Part shown: positions 27,812-36,697 of the stretch, one piece after another | Layout of the letters: the number at the start of each line of letters is the position of its first letter | Position numbering within the stretch: position 1 is the stretch's first letter | NCBI GenBank assembly: GCA_964645915.1 | Contig: CAZYDH010000005.1 | Coordinates: forward strand, 47,614 to 111,613 | Source: JACNKV01 sp964645915 | Lineage (GTDB): Bacteria > Fidelibacterota > Marinisomatia > Marinisomatales > JACNKV01 | Length of the DNA stretch: 64,000 bases | Reading direction: 5' to 3' | The notes under the pieces: model-generated | The model's input: only the letters and a program-made list of their open reading frames with translations | What the model was told of the DNA's origin: nothing | Databases searched by the model: none | Position numbers and translations under genes: made by a program

Positions 27812-28636
27812 TCAATCAGTCAGTTGCTGCAGAGTTGCTTCAACTTTCAAAGCAACTTCATTGTAGTCAGGGGATTCTTCATCCCATTCGATTACAGTAA
27901 CTTTTTCACTATTTTCCTTTACTCCGCCTAACTTAAGTAGTTCCTTAGAAACTTTATTATTTGGTGTATCAAAGACGATTACATGGTCAGCAAAGAAAGC
28001 AGCTACTTCATGACAATTAACTTCATCAGTCTTAAAGAAGTCGGGTAGTTCGACTTCTGCCATCTCATAGGCTTTCTTGTTGAACGTATCATATTCCCCA
28101 AGGGAATGAACAACATGAACCGTTTTAATTCCTTTGTAGAATTCGCGATCTTTGTATTTTTGCTGATAGATGATAGGTAAGAATGAGGTTTGCCATCCAC
28201 AGCCTAAAATAATATCAGGGCTCCAGAACAAATGTGGTAACGTAGAAAGTGACGCACTACCATAAAAAGAATATCTTTCATCATTATTACTAAGCATACG
28301 TCCATTCTTAGATTTATATAATAGATTTGTCAGAGGTTTAAACCAGGTTTTGTCTTCTAAAAAATATACCTGTACTCTAGTTTTAGGTATAAATGCACTT
28401 TTCGCAGATGTAATAAGTTCTTCACCATTATATTGAAAAGGAATTTCTCTAAGACGAATTACTTCTCGTAATATGTATTTACGTTCACTGACAAAACCAT
28501 ATTTAGGAAGCATTGTTCTAATATCATGTCCCTTATCTTGTAACGATAAAGGAACTTTTACTGAAAATTCTCCTAAAGAGGATGTACTGGCAAAAGGTGA
28601 GATTTCAGTTGTTATGTAAAATATTTTTAAAGCCAT
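27812..28636 (-). CDS. Glycogen/starch synthase N-terminal-domain-only protein (GT5-like)
   Basis: The 274 residues correspond only to the N-terminal Rossmann domain of GT5 glycogen synthases: MALKIFYITTEISPFAS, ALSLQDKGHDIRTMLPKYG-type text (SLQDKGHDIRTMLPKYG), YFLEDKTWF and SPDIILGCGWQTSFLP. The C-terminal nucleotide-sugar-binding domain is absent, and the ADP-glucose loop KTGGLG is replaced by STSSLGEFS. Full synthases have about 480 residues, so this is probably not a glucosyltransferase. Similar stand-alone proteins occur in Bacteroidetes. It is followed by a lipoprotein gene in the same direction. The actual role is unknown. Confidence 0.75.
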   Translation of the reverse strand: MALKIFYITTEISPFASTSSLGEFSVKVPLSLQDKGHDIRTMLPKYGFVSERKYILREVIRLREIPFQYNGEELITSAKSAFIPKTRVQVYFLEDKTWFKPLTNLLYKSKNGRMLSNNDERYSFYGSASLSTLPHLFWSPDIILGCGWQTSFLPIIYQQKYKDREFYKGIKTVHVVHSLGEYDTFNKKAYEMAEVELPDFFKTDEVNCHEVAAFFADHVIVFDTPNNKVSKELLKLGGVKENSEKVTVIEWDEESPDYNEVALKVEATLQQLTD

Positions 28637-28643
28637 AATTTGA

Positions 28644-29459
28644 TTATTCTATATTTAATTGTTTAAGTGTTTCTTTTGCCTTTTCATAATATTCACTGCC
28701 GGGGAAATAATCCACTAAGCGCTGATATTCTTCTTTTGCTTTATCCAAATTCCCCATACTCTGATGAGCTAATCCGAGTTTCAATTGAGCATCGTCATCT
28801 TTGTCTGTCCCGGGGAATGTAAATACTTTCTCAAATTCTTTAACTGCGCGTTTATAATTCTTTAATGAATAATAACATTCAGCAAGCCAATATTGACTAT
28901 TGTCAGCTAATTCATTCAAAGGATTATTTACAACTAAATCCGTAAAACCTTTGATTGCCTCTTCATAACCACCATTTTGATAAGCGCTTAAACTCTCAAT
29001 ATATTTCTTTTTATATTCAGCAGGGCTGATTTTCTGAGGATGTCCCGGTGATGAGGTTCCGGTTTTAAGACTATACATTTCTGTAAAACTACTTGTCAAA
29101 GTAATAATTTTATTCTCAATCATTACCAGTTGTGCTAAAATTTCAAAATTAGTACTGTCGATATAGGAAACATTATCTTCAAGCACATTAATCTTCTTTT
29201 GAAGTGTATTCATCCGATTGATCAACATAATAGCAACAGAGTCTGTTTGCTGTTTTGCTTTGACGGTAGCATGCAATGTGTTTCGAAGATCAGGAAGTAA
29301 AATACGTATTTCAGTTTCAAGAGAATCAATTCTCACTTTTTCTCTATTGATTTTAGCATTTAAACGTTTAATCTCTTTGGATGTACTACTTTGTCCAATT
29401 ATTAGAGTGCTAAGCACAACGAAGACTAAAATAGATTTAAAGATATGTGTAAGTTTCAT
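28644..29459 (-). CDS. CpoB/YbgF-like coiled-coil and TPR protein
   Basis: The 271-residue protein has a signal peptide (about 1-22). A coiled coil runs from about 25 to 125 (KRLNAKINREKVRIDSLE and following), and the C-terminus has TPR motifs (AYQNGGYEEAIKGFTDLV, YWLAECYYSLKNYKRAVKEF). This is the layout of CpoB/YbgF, a periplasmic factor that coordinates peptidoglycan synthesis with outer-membrane constriction. It lies 71 bases downstream of rodA in the same direction, fitting an envelope role. No tol/pal genes are in the window. Confidence 0.75.
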   Translation of the reverse strand: MKLTHIFKSILVFVVLSTLIIGQSSTSKEIKRLNAKINREKVRIDSLETEIRILLPDLRNTLHATVKAKQQTDSVAIMLINRMNTLQKKINVLEDNVSYIDSTNFEILAQLVMIENKIITLTSSFTEMYSLKTGTSSPGHPQKISPAEYKKKYIESLSAYQNGGYEEAIKGFTDLVVNNPLNELADNSQYWLAECYYSLKNYKRAVKEFEKVFTFPGTDKDDDAQLKLGLAHQSMGNLDKAKEEYQRLVDYFPGSEYYEKAKETLKQLNIE

Positions 29460-29491
29460 AAATACCTTATTTGTGTTTATTTATTGACTAG

Positions 29492-29520
29492 AATTTACCG
29501 ATTCTCTGAGGGAACAGCAA
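29492..29520 (-). promoter_or_regulatory. Weak promoter candidate before the CpoB-like gene
   Basis: On the minus strand TTGCTG (29520-29515) and TAAATT (29497-29492) are 17 bases apart in the 71-base gap downstream of rodA. Only partial matches to consensus, so this is tentative. Confidence 0.3.
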
Positions 29521-29530
29521 TACTTTAACA

Positions 29531-30754
29531 TTATAGATTTGATGCGCGACCTATATTTAGGGCCAAGCCCATCATCATAAATGAAGATACAAGATATGAC
29601 CCTCCTGCTGATATAAACGGTAATGGTAAACCTTTTACAGGAATTAACCCGACTGTCATTGCGGCATTAACAAAGATATGAGATAAAAACAACATTGAAA
29701 TCCCAATTAGAACAAAAGAATAAAACCTGTCCTTACTTGAATATGCCATGTTCACTAGCTGCAAAATAAAATATGTGAATCCAATGAAAATGGCAAGAAT
29801 TGCGATAAATCCCAACTCTTCACCGATAACTGATAAAATAAAATCGGATTCCTGAACCGGTAAGAATTTTAAATGTGTCTGCGTTCCCTCTCCCCATCCT
29901 TTACCAAACAATCCACCGGACCCAATCGCTGTTTTACTTTGTATAATTTGATATGCAGCACCTAAAGGATCTAATTCAGGTTTAAATAAGGTCAACACTC
30001 TATTTTGTTGGTATTCTTTTAACCCATTCCATAATATCGGGAACAGCAATCCGAGAAATATATTTGTGAAAAACAGTATCACTCCGTATATTAATTTCGG
30101 TTTTGCCAAAATAATCAACATTCCTAAGATTATTATCCAAATAGTAAAAGGGATGGTGTGAAAAGCTGAGAGAATACTGAATAATGGTGCAATAAGGATA
30201 AACAGATGAAAGGGTCTGGTTCCTGCCCAATATAACATTGTAACTACCGGAACTAACATAATAATTGCAGAACCTAGATCTGGTTGTTTTAAAACAATTG
30301 CCGTAGGAATTAAAGTAATACAAAACGGAATGATAATCGATGAAATGTTTTTCATTTCCAAATTGTGATCAGACAAATACCGTGCTAAAACTAACACAAG
30401 GGTTACTTTCGCAAATTCAGAAGGTTGAAAACCAATTCCACTTATAATTATCCACCGATATGTTCCTGCAATCTTTGGTCCCAAATATGGAATTAATACG
30501 CTTATTACAGCGATCCAATATAAAATGTAAGATTTATTATGAATGATATGCGGAGGGATTAAAATGACTAACCAAAATCCGATAGTTGCAGGTATTAGAA
30601 ATATTAGTTGCCTAAAAAATGGTGATCTAATTAATTCGCCACCCTGATGAAGTGAAACGCTATAAAGAGCAATAAGACCAATACCCGTTAGAAAAAAAGC
30701 AACCAATGGTATTTTTATATTTAACTGTGGTAAAGATGTATACTTTTCTATCAT
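29531..30754 (-). CDS. rodA: Peptidoglycan glycosyltransferase RodA
   Basis: The 407-residue SEDS protein has about ten membrane helices. Family motifs are RWIIISGIGFQPSEFAKVTL (about 100-119), LKQPDLGSAII and VKGLPLPFISAGGSYL near the C-terminus. RodA polymerises lipid II into glycan strands in the elongasome with PBP2. It lies eight bases downstream of mrdA within the mreBCD-mrdA-rodA order, which distinguishes it from FtsW. Full length. Confidence 0.95.
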   Translation of the reverse strand: MIEKYTSLPQLNIKIPLVAFFLTGIGLIALYSVSLHQGGELIRSPFFRQLIFLIPATIGFWLVILIPPHIIHNKSYILYWIAVISVLIPYLGPKIAGTYRWIIISGIGFQPSEFAKVTLVLVLARYLSDHNLEMKNISSIIIPFCITLIPTAIVLKQPDLGSAIIMLVPVVTMLYWAGTRPFHLFILIAPLFSILSAFHTIPFTIWIIILGMLIILAKPKLIYGVILFFTNIFLGLLFPILWNGLKEYQQNRVLTLFKPELDPLGAAYQIIQSKTAIGSGGLFGKGWGEGTQTHLKFLPVQESDFILSVIGEELGFIAILAIFIGFTYFILQLVNMAYSSKDRFYSFVLIGISMLFLSHIFVNAAMTVGLIPVKGLPLPFISAGGSYLVSSFMMMGLALNIGRASNL

Positions 30755-30762
30755 TATTTCAT

Positions 30763-32544
30763 TTAACCAATTTTATCATGAGTAGTTAATATTGCTTGAT
30801 CATTTTGAAAAATATATTTAAAAACCTGTTTAGCTATCGGAGCTGCAGTCTCTCCACCGTGTCCTCCATTCTCAATAAGGACAACCACTGAGATAAGGTT
30901 ACTGTTATTTTTTCCATAACCAATAAACCAAGCATGTGGTTCTCCGTGCGGATTTTCAGCTGTTCCGGTTTTACCAAAGATTTTAACATTTGGTATTCTT
31001 GGGTCAGCTGCTTTTCCAGTGCCTTTCTTACCGGTAATAACTTCATGCATATATGATTCTATCTTATTCCATGTTGAAGATTTAAAAGACGGTGTAATTT
31101 GGGAGGGTTGAATATCATTTTTTACCAAGTGTAATCGGGATGACTTACCTTTTGTAGCAATGGTATTTATATAACTTAACATTTGTAATGGAGTTACTAA
31201 TATATCACCTTGCCCTATTACCATATTAAGCATACTTCCCTTAGACCACCCCCATCTTCCATATCTCTCATTCATATAGTCTTTTGTTGGATTTAAACCC
31301 TGTTTTTCATTGGATAAATCAATACCTGTTGCTATACCAAATCCAAACTCGGCACAGGTTTCAGACCATGCTGTAAGTGATAGTTTTTGTATCACTTGAT
31401 AAAAATAGATGTTGCATGATTGAGCAATAGCTTCTTTTAAATTGATTTCACCATGGCCATCTTCATTCCAGCATCCAAAAGTTCGGTCACCAAAAAAATA
31501 TTCCCCGGTACAGTTCGTTGTCCAATAAGGATCGATCAATTTATCTTCTATTAATTTTAATGCAGTAACCATTTTTAATGTAGAACCCGGTGGATATTGT
31601 CCTGTTGTTATTCTGTCAACAAGAGGTCTATCAGGATTTCCCAATATTTCATTCCATGTTTCTGCAGTAACTGCTCCGGTAAATAAATCAGGTGGATGAG
31701 ATGGAGAGCTTACATAAGAAATAATATCACCATTCAAAGGATTAGAAACAAGTGCAATTCCTCTATATTCTTCCATCAATGATTCTAACAAATATTGAAG
31801 ATTCATATCGATAGTTAACGTTAAATCCTCTCCTGGAATTGGATAGATAGTCTCATACTCATCAACTTTTCCTATTTCTCTACCGTATGCATCCACTTCT
31901 AAATATTTCACACCTCTTTTCCCTCGAAGAATGTTTTCATATTCTTTCTCGATTCCATGCCATCCTATTATATCGCCAAGTTCATAAAACTCTTTTTGAG
32001 AAATAGAATTGTATATATTAAGATTTACTTCATTAACATACCCTAAAAAATGTGTTCCTGATATTTGTGTCGGATAATATCTTTCAGGAAATTGTGTAAT
32101 TTGAAGTCCCTGTAATTCGAGTTTATGTTCTTCAATTAGACTAATCTGATGAAAAGTTAAATCTTTTGCTAAACGAGTTGGAGAGAAACGACTTCTATAA
32201 TATTTTTTGTAATTCGTCTTCAATAAAATGGAATCTATACCTGTAATATCAGAAATCGACGAGAATAATTTCTTCTTATCTTTTATTTCATTTGGGATAC
32301 ATGAAAGGACATAAGTCGGTTTATTATCGACTAGAATGTTTCCATTTCTGTCTAAAATCAATCCTCTAGGTGCATTAATTTTAACTGCTTTAATTCGATT
32401 TGAGTCTGCTTTGGTCTTATATTCAGTCGCTTGATATATTTGTAATTGAAAAAATCTCGCAACTAAGATAAACATAGTTAGCGCAACCACCCATGTATAA
32501 ACATAAAGACGTTGCTTAGGAACAGCGTTTTTAACTCTTAACAT
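30763..32544 (-). CDS. mrdA: Penicillin-binding protein 2 (elongasome transpeptidase)
   Basis: The 593-residue class B PBP has an N-terminal membrane helix (about 15-33) and a pedestal domain with INAPRGLILDRNG. The transpeptidase carries S321-T-L-K324 in PPGSTLKM, SCN at 376-378 and KTG at 525-527. It cross-links peptides during cylindrical wall growth. It sits between mreD and rodA with gaps of three and eight bases, so the operon is tight. All three active-site motifs are intact. Confidence 0.96.
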   Translation of the reverse strand: MLRVKNAVPKQRLYVYTWVVALTMFILVARFFQLQIYQATEYKTKADSNRIKAVKINAPRGLILDRNGNILVDNKPTYVLSCIPNEIKDKKKLFSSISDITGIDSILLKTNYKKYYRSRFSPTRLAKDLTFHQISLIEEHKLELQGLQITQFPERYYPTQISGTHFLGYVNEVNLNIYNSISQKEFYELGDIIGWHGIEKEYENILRGKRGVKYLEVDAYGREIGKVDEYETIYPIPGEDLTLTIDMNLQYLLESLMEEYRGIALVSNPLNGDIISYVSSPSHPPDLFTGAVTAETWNEILGNPDRPLVDRITTGQYPPGSTLKMVTALKLIEDKLIDPYWTTNCTGEYFFGDRTFGCWNEDGHGEINLKEAIAQSCNIYFYQVIQKLSLTAWSETCAEFGFGIATGIDLSNEKQGLNPTKDYMNERYGRWGWSKGSMLNMVIGQGDILVTPLQMLSYINTIATKGKSSRLHLVKNDIQPSQITPSFKSSTWNKIESYMHEVITGKKGTGKAADPRIPNVKIFGKTGTAENPHGEPHAWFIGYGKNNSNLISVVVLIENGGHGGETAAPIAKQVFKYIFQNDQAILTTHDKIG

Positions 32545-32547
32545 TGC

Positions 32548-33021
32548 TTATTTTTGTCGAAGGGGATAGACAAATTGTATTACCCAAATAATACATAATG
32601 TATACAAAGATAGGAGAATCCATTTTTGAATCCATAAAAATATATTGAGACTAAAAAGTAATTGATACTGGATATAGGCAAAAATAGCAAAATGTATTAA
32701 AGAGATTGTAATCCAAGTTATATGAAAATGTAATGGTAATAACCTCTCACTAACTTTTGATAAAAATCCTCCAAAATACGCTGTAATAACGTAAGTTAAT
32801 GATGATAAACCAAAAGATGTTCCGGCGCTAATAATATCTGTAAATATTCCGAGAAGAAAGCCCAAAGTCATTCCAATAAAACTTCCTCTCATAATGGAAA
32901 TATACAAGATAAAAATATAAATAAAATCAGGACGAACTCCCCGAATGGACATCAATTCAGAAAAGATACTCTGAAATAATAGTGTTAATAAACCGAAATA
33001 TATTAAAGTAACTTTTTTCAT
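32548..33021 (-). CDS. mreD: Rod shape-determining protein MreD
   Basis: The 157-residue inner-membrane protein has about five hydrophobic helices and the family segment VRPDFIYIFILYISIMRG followed by GMTLGFLLGIFTDI. MreD links MreC to the elongasome enzymes. It overlaps mreC by four bases and ends three bases before mrdA. Sequence conservation of MreD is low in general, and the position gives most of the confidence. Confidence 0.9.
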   Translation of the reverse strand: MKKVTLIYFGLLTLLFQSIFSELMSIRGVRPDFIYIFILYISIMRGSFIGMTLGFLLGIFTDIISAGTSFGLSSLTYVITAYFGGFLSKVSERLLPLHFHITWITISLIHFAIFAYIQYQLLFSLNIFLWIQKWILLSLYTLCIIWVIQFVYPLRQK

Positions 33022-33809
33022 TTAACTTGTTCGGTGATCACAAATACATTAATTAAAGATGTTAAATCACTATAGCATTTCACAGTAACAATCTTTTGAT
33101 AACTACCTCTTACATCTGTTGTCCCCACTACTTCTCCCACCGGAAGTTTGCTTGGAAATATATCACTAAATCCTGATGTTACCACTTTATCACCTACATG
33201 AATATTTGCATTTTTCAATACTTCACTGATAATGCAATTATCACCCTCTACCCATTGTAGTATTCCTGTTGCACCACTTGGATAGATTCGAACACTTAAT
33301 CTAAAGTTTGCATCATTAAGCATATGGACAATGGAACTATTTTCACTCGCAAGGTGAACTTTACCGACAATCCCTGAAGATGTTATGACAGGGTTATTTT
33401 TCTGAATACCCGATGAAGTACCTACATCGATAGTCATCGACATCATTCCCGGAGTTATCCCCTTATTAATTACTTTTGCAGGAACTAACGTTAATTGACT
33501 TTCACGTTTAAAATTAAGTAAGTTTTCTAGGCGTTGATTTTCCTTTGCCAAATGAACCATTGATTCGATTTGCAAAGATAATTGTAGGTTTTTCTCTCTT
33601 AATAAAGCGTTTTCTTCTTCGAGAAAAAGAGCATTATTTATCCAAGCGACGGGATAATAAACGAATGAAAATGTTCCGATTATTTTTTCACGGACTAAGT
33701 CTATATTTTCATTTTTTTCTGTAAATAGTAAACTAAGTGATAAACTTAATAAAAGAACAAAAGCAATGTGATGCTTATATTGTAGAATGGCGAGATGCAG
33801 ATTCCTCAT
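33018..33809 (-). CDS. mreC: Rod shape-determining protein MreC
   Basis: The 263-residue protein has one N-terminal membrane helix (about 14-30) and a coiled coil with EEENALLREKNLQLSLQIE-type heptads (about 63-95). A periplasmic double beta-barrel domain follows, with GITPGMMSMTIDVGTSSGI and PVITSSGIVGKV. MreC bridges MreB and PBP2 in the elongasome. It lies four bases after mreB and overlaps mreD. Full length. Confidence 0.94.
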   Translation of the reverse strand: MRNLHLAILQYKHHIAFVLLLSLSLSLLFTEKNENIDLVREKIIGTFSFVYYPVAWINNALFLEEENALLREKNLQLSLQIESMVHLAKENQRLENLLNFKRESQLTLVPAKVINKGITPGMMSMTIDVGTSSGIQKNNPVITSSGIVGKVHLASENSSIVHMLNDANFRLSVRIYPSGATGILQWVEGDNCIISEVLKNANIHVGDKVVTSGFSDIFPSKLPVGEVVGTTDVRGSYQKIVTVKCYSDLTSLINVFVITEQVK

Positions 33810-33813
33810 GAGT

Positions 33814-34842
33814 CTACATCAACACAGCCTCGTATTTTTTCACATCCTCTAGGACTAAGCCAGTTCCTCGCACAACCGATAATAGGGGTTCCTCAGATAC
33901 ATTTACCGGAACATGAGTTCTTTCCCGTATGACTTGATCCAATCCCTTCAATAAGCTTCCTCCTCCGGTCATAATTATTCCGCGATCTAATATATCAGCT
34001 GAAAGTTCAGGAGGGGTTTTTTCAAGGGCATGTTTAACCGCTTCAACAATTGCACCGACTGGATCTTTTAATGCTTGGCGGATTTCATCTGAGGATACTT
34101 CAATCGTTTTAGGAATTCCGGATACTAAATCCCTGCCTTTTACCGAAATAGTTTCAGTACTCATTCTCATTGCTGACCCTACCGCCTTTTTAATGGCTTC
34201 GCTTGTAGGAGGGCCAATCTCCAACTTATGTTCATTTCTGAACCAATGAATGATCGCTTCATCCATTTCATCACCCGCAATTCGAATAGCTTCTTTAGTC
34301 ACCACACCATTTAGGGCGATAACCGCTATTTCGGTTGTTCCACCACCAATATCAACAATAATATTTCCAATCGGTTTGCTAATGTCCAATCCAATCCCAA
34401 TTGCAGCTGCAACCGGTTCTTCAATTAAATGGACTTCTAACGCTCCGGCTCGTTCACCGGAATCTTTTACAGCTCTACGTTCAACTTCGGTAACACCTGA
34501 AGGAACGCAAATGACCATTTTTGGTCTTGCTAAGCGATTTAATTTAATTTTTCTGATGAATTGCTGCAGCATTTCATCGGTCATATTAAAATCTGCAATT
34601 ACACCATCTTGTAAGGGGCGTATAGTCTCTAAATCTCTGTGAGTTTTACCGACCATAAATTTAGCTTCATTTCCGACTGCAACTACTTTTCCATCATGAA
34701 CTGAACGAGCAACAACTGAAGGTTCATTAATAATAACGCCCTTCCCTTTTAGCCAAATAAGAGTATTTGCAGTTCCAAGATCAATGGCAATATCACCTGA
34801 AATCCAATTAAATGTATCTAATACCGTTCTAAAAATTCCCAT
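33814..34842 (-). CDS. mreB: Rod shape-determining actin homologue MreB
   Basis: The 342-residue actin-family ATPase has the phosphate-1 loop IDLGTANTLIW (about 20-30), IVDIGGGTTEIAVI (about 168-181) and the adenosine motif MTGGGSLLKGL near 291. The family segment GDEMDEAIIHW is also present. MreB filaments under the inner membrane organise lateral wall synthesis, so the cell is probably rod-shaped. It is the first gene of mreBCD-mrdA-rodA. The 117-base gap upstream is AT-rich, and I could not pick a convincing promoter in it. Confidence 0.97.
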   Translation of the reverse strand: MGIFRTVLDTFNWISGDIAIDLGTANTLIWLKGKGVIINEPSVVARSVHDGKVVAVGNEAKFMVGKTHRDLETIRPLQDGVIADFNMTDEMLQQFIRKIKLNRLARPKMVICVPSGVTEVERRAVKDSGERAGALEVHLIEEPVAAAIGIGLDISKPIGNIIVDIGGGTTEIAVIALNGVVTKEAIRIAGDEMDEAIIHWFRNEHKLEIGPPTSEAIKKAVGSAMRMSTETISVKGRDLVSGIPKTIEVSSDEIRQALKDPVGAIVEAVKHALEKTPPELSADILDRGIIMTGGGSLLKGLDQVIRERTHVPVNVSEEPLLSVVRGTGLVLEDVKKYEAVLM

Positions 34843-34959
34843 TTATTTTCTTGAAAGTTAAGTGTGAAAAAAGGTCATTAAATTTACTAAGAATCCATCA
34901 TCAATTCACTATAGAATAATAACGTTTCATATTTTTTTATGATTAACGAATAATTTACT

Positions 34960-36024
34960 CTATTCTATTTCAATTCGAGATTGATCACCGACCATAAATC
35001 GGTGCGTAGCAGGTTTTTTTGATGTTCGACAGATCTTTACATCATTTCCAAGCAAAGAGCCTTCAATCCTCTGTTGGATAAATTCTAAACTGCAATCATT
35101 CATTAAAATCGAAAATTCTAACTCACTTCCCATGATCTTGCAGCCATTTCCTATCGAAGTATACGGACCTAAATAACTATTCTTTATTTCAGCATTCTCT
35201 CCAATAATAACTGGACCGCGAATAATCGAATTGCGAATAGTTGAACCTTTTCCTAAAACAATTCTTCCTGACAATTGGGATTGTTCGTCCACGTTACCGT
35301 TATTCTCATTCTTTATTGAATCTAGAACTAATCTGTTTGCTTCTAATAGATCTGATGGTTTTCCTGTATCTTTCCACCATCCGGTGATTTCAGAATAACT
35401 GATATCATAAATATTATCTAACAAAAATTGATGTGCATCAGAGATTTCCAATTCACCTCTTGCTGAAGGACGTATATTATTTACAGCTTCAAAGATGGAT
35501 GAATCGTAAACATAAATACCTGTAACTGCTAAATCACTTTTGGGTTGACTCGGCTTTTCCTCAATGCTTAAAATTCTATTTTTATCAATCTCAGCGACAC
35601 CAAACCGATTAGGATCAGGAACTTTACTTAGGACTAAATGACAATTTGACTTATTTCGTTCAAAATCATCAATAAACTGCTTAATTCCACCTACGAGAAT
35701 ATTGTCTCCTAAATAGAACACAAAAGAATCATCCCCGATAAAATCCTGTGATATTTTAACAACATGCGCTAAACCTAAAGGAGCTTCCTGTTGAATATAA
35801 GTAATTTTTAATCCCATCTCCTTCCCGGTACCAAAAATATCTGAAATCGACGTATCTCCTGAGTTAATCACAATTCCTATTTCTGAGATCCCTGCTTCTT
35901 TTGCATAATCCAACGCATATTGTAGCATGATCTTATTTGCAATCGGGATCAAATGTTTATTTTGTGTATGGGTTATGGGGCGTAATCTGGTTCCATGTCC
36001 ACCGGCAGTAATTAATGCTTTCAT
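34960..36024 (-). CDS. Glucose-1-phosphate thymidylyltransferase, long type with left-handed beta helix
   Basis: The 354-residue nucleotidyltransferase begins MKALITAGGHGTRLRPIT, the sugar-phosphate nucleotidyltransferase signature, with the acidic metal site in YLGDNIL (about 102-108). From about 250 to the end hexapeptide repeats (ENAEIKNSYLGPYTSIGNGC) form a left-handed beta helix. This long form, about 350 residues, is typical of archaeal-style RmlA. It makes dTDP-glucose, feeding rhamnose or other deoxysugar synthesis. Other rml genes are not in the window. It overlaps the end of the RNase H gene by four bases. Confidence 0.88.
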   Translation of the reverse strand: MKALITAGGHGTRLRPITHTQNKHLIPIANKIMLQYALDYAKEAGISEIGIVINSGDTSISDIFGTGKEMGLKITYIQQEAPLGLAHVVKISQDFIGDDSFVFYLGDNILVGGIKQFIDDFERNKSNCHLVLSKVPDPNRFGVAEIDKNRILSIEEKPSQPKSDLAVTGIYVYDSSIFEAVNNIRPSARGELEISDAHQFLLDNIYDISYSEITGWWKDTGKPSDLLEANRLVLDSIKNENNGNVDEQSQLSGRIVLGKGSTIRNSIIRGPVIIGENAEIKNSYLGPYTSIGNGCKIMGSELEFSILMNDCSLEFIQQRIEGSLLGNDVKICRTSKKPATHRFMVGDQSRIEIE

Positions 36025-36551
36025 TTTTGTTTTCCTTTTAAGCGACCTTCTTTACTCAAAGCGTCTGCAACTGTATTTTGTTTTCGGGGAATATGTTGAA
36101 TAGACCATGTTGTTAATTGATTTAATCCACTGAATACTTTTGAATATAAGGTCTGCATCCGTGGGTTCTTTACTTTATACTCACCATTAATTTGTTTAAC
36201 GACTAATTCGCTATCCGCAAATATTTTTATATCTTGTAGATTTAAGTGTTGAGCAAATTCGATCCCTTTCAACAACGCAGTATATTCCGCTTCATTATTT
36301 GTTGCATCATCTAAATATTCTGAAAAAGTAAATAACTCTTCCCCATTACGATAGAACACCCCTCCGATGCCGGCTGTTTTTGTGTGTAGATCCGCTGCAC
36401 CATCCACATATAACTCTACATTTTCATTCGTGGTCATTCGTTCATAAAGTTTTGTTAATATCTCCTGTTGCACTGGATCAATTTGGTTTCCTAAATCTTT
36501 TTCCAGTAAATGAATTAAGGCTCGTGTTTCTTTTTCGTCTAAACGAATCAT
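36021..36551 (-). CDS. RNase HI-type ribonuclease H
   Basis: I choose the ATG at 36551, preceded by AGGA, over the in-frame ATG at 36596. That gives 176 residues: a helical N-terminal extension (about 1-45), then an RNase H fold with YVDGAA (Asp50), NNEAEYTALL (Glu87), ADSELVVKQING (Asp113) and NTVADALS (Asp163). The full DEDD set is therefore present. It cleaves RNA in RNA-DNA hybrids. This form resembles the RVT_3/RnhA-like proteins of Bacilli and archaea rather than E. coli RnhA. It overlaps the rmlA-like gene by four bases. Confidence 0.85.
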   Translation of the reverse strand: MIRLDEKETRALIHLLEKDLGNQIDPVQQEILTKLYERMTTNENVELYVDGAADLHTKTAGIGGVFYRNGEELFTFSEYLDDATNNEAEYTALLKGIEFAQHLNLQDIKIFADSELVVKQINGEYKVKNPRMQTLYSKVFSGLNQLTTWSIQHIPRKQNTVADALSKEGRLKGKQK

Positions 36552-36697
36552 AAAAATATATCCTAATTTTATTATTCTAAAATAACGAATTAACATGAAT
36601 GTGTTAAAATACTATTATAATATAAGAATATATTTTTTGTTCCGACTATTTGTGATTAATTTTTGCTCAATTATTTTCCAACCAACTCAATAAAACT

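Noticed and set aside
29405..29417. GAGTGCTAA, identical to half of a CIRCE element, within GTGCTAAGCAC
   Set aside because: There is no TTAGCACTC partner at the proper distance, and it lies inside the coding region of the CpoB-like protein, not near a heat-shock promoter.
36616..36621. TATAAT in the divergent gap between the RNase H and alanine symporter genes
   Set aside because: No -35 hexamer lies at a workable distance on either strand (the best, TTAACA, is 20 bases away), and the gap is very AT-rich.
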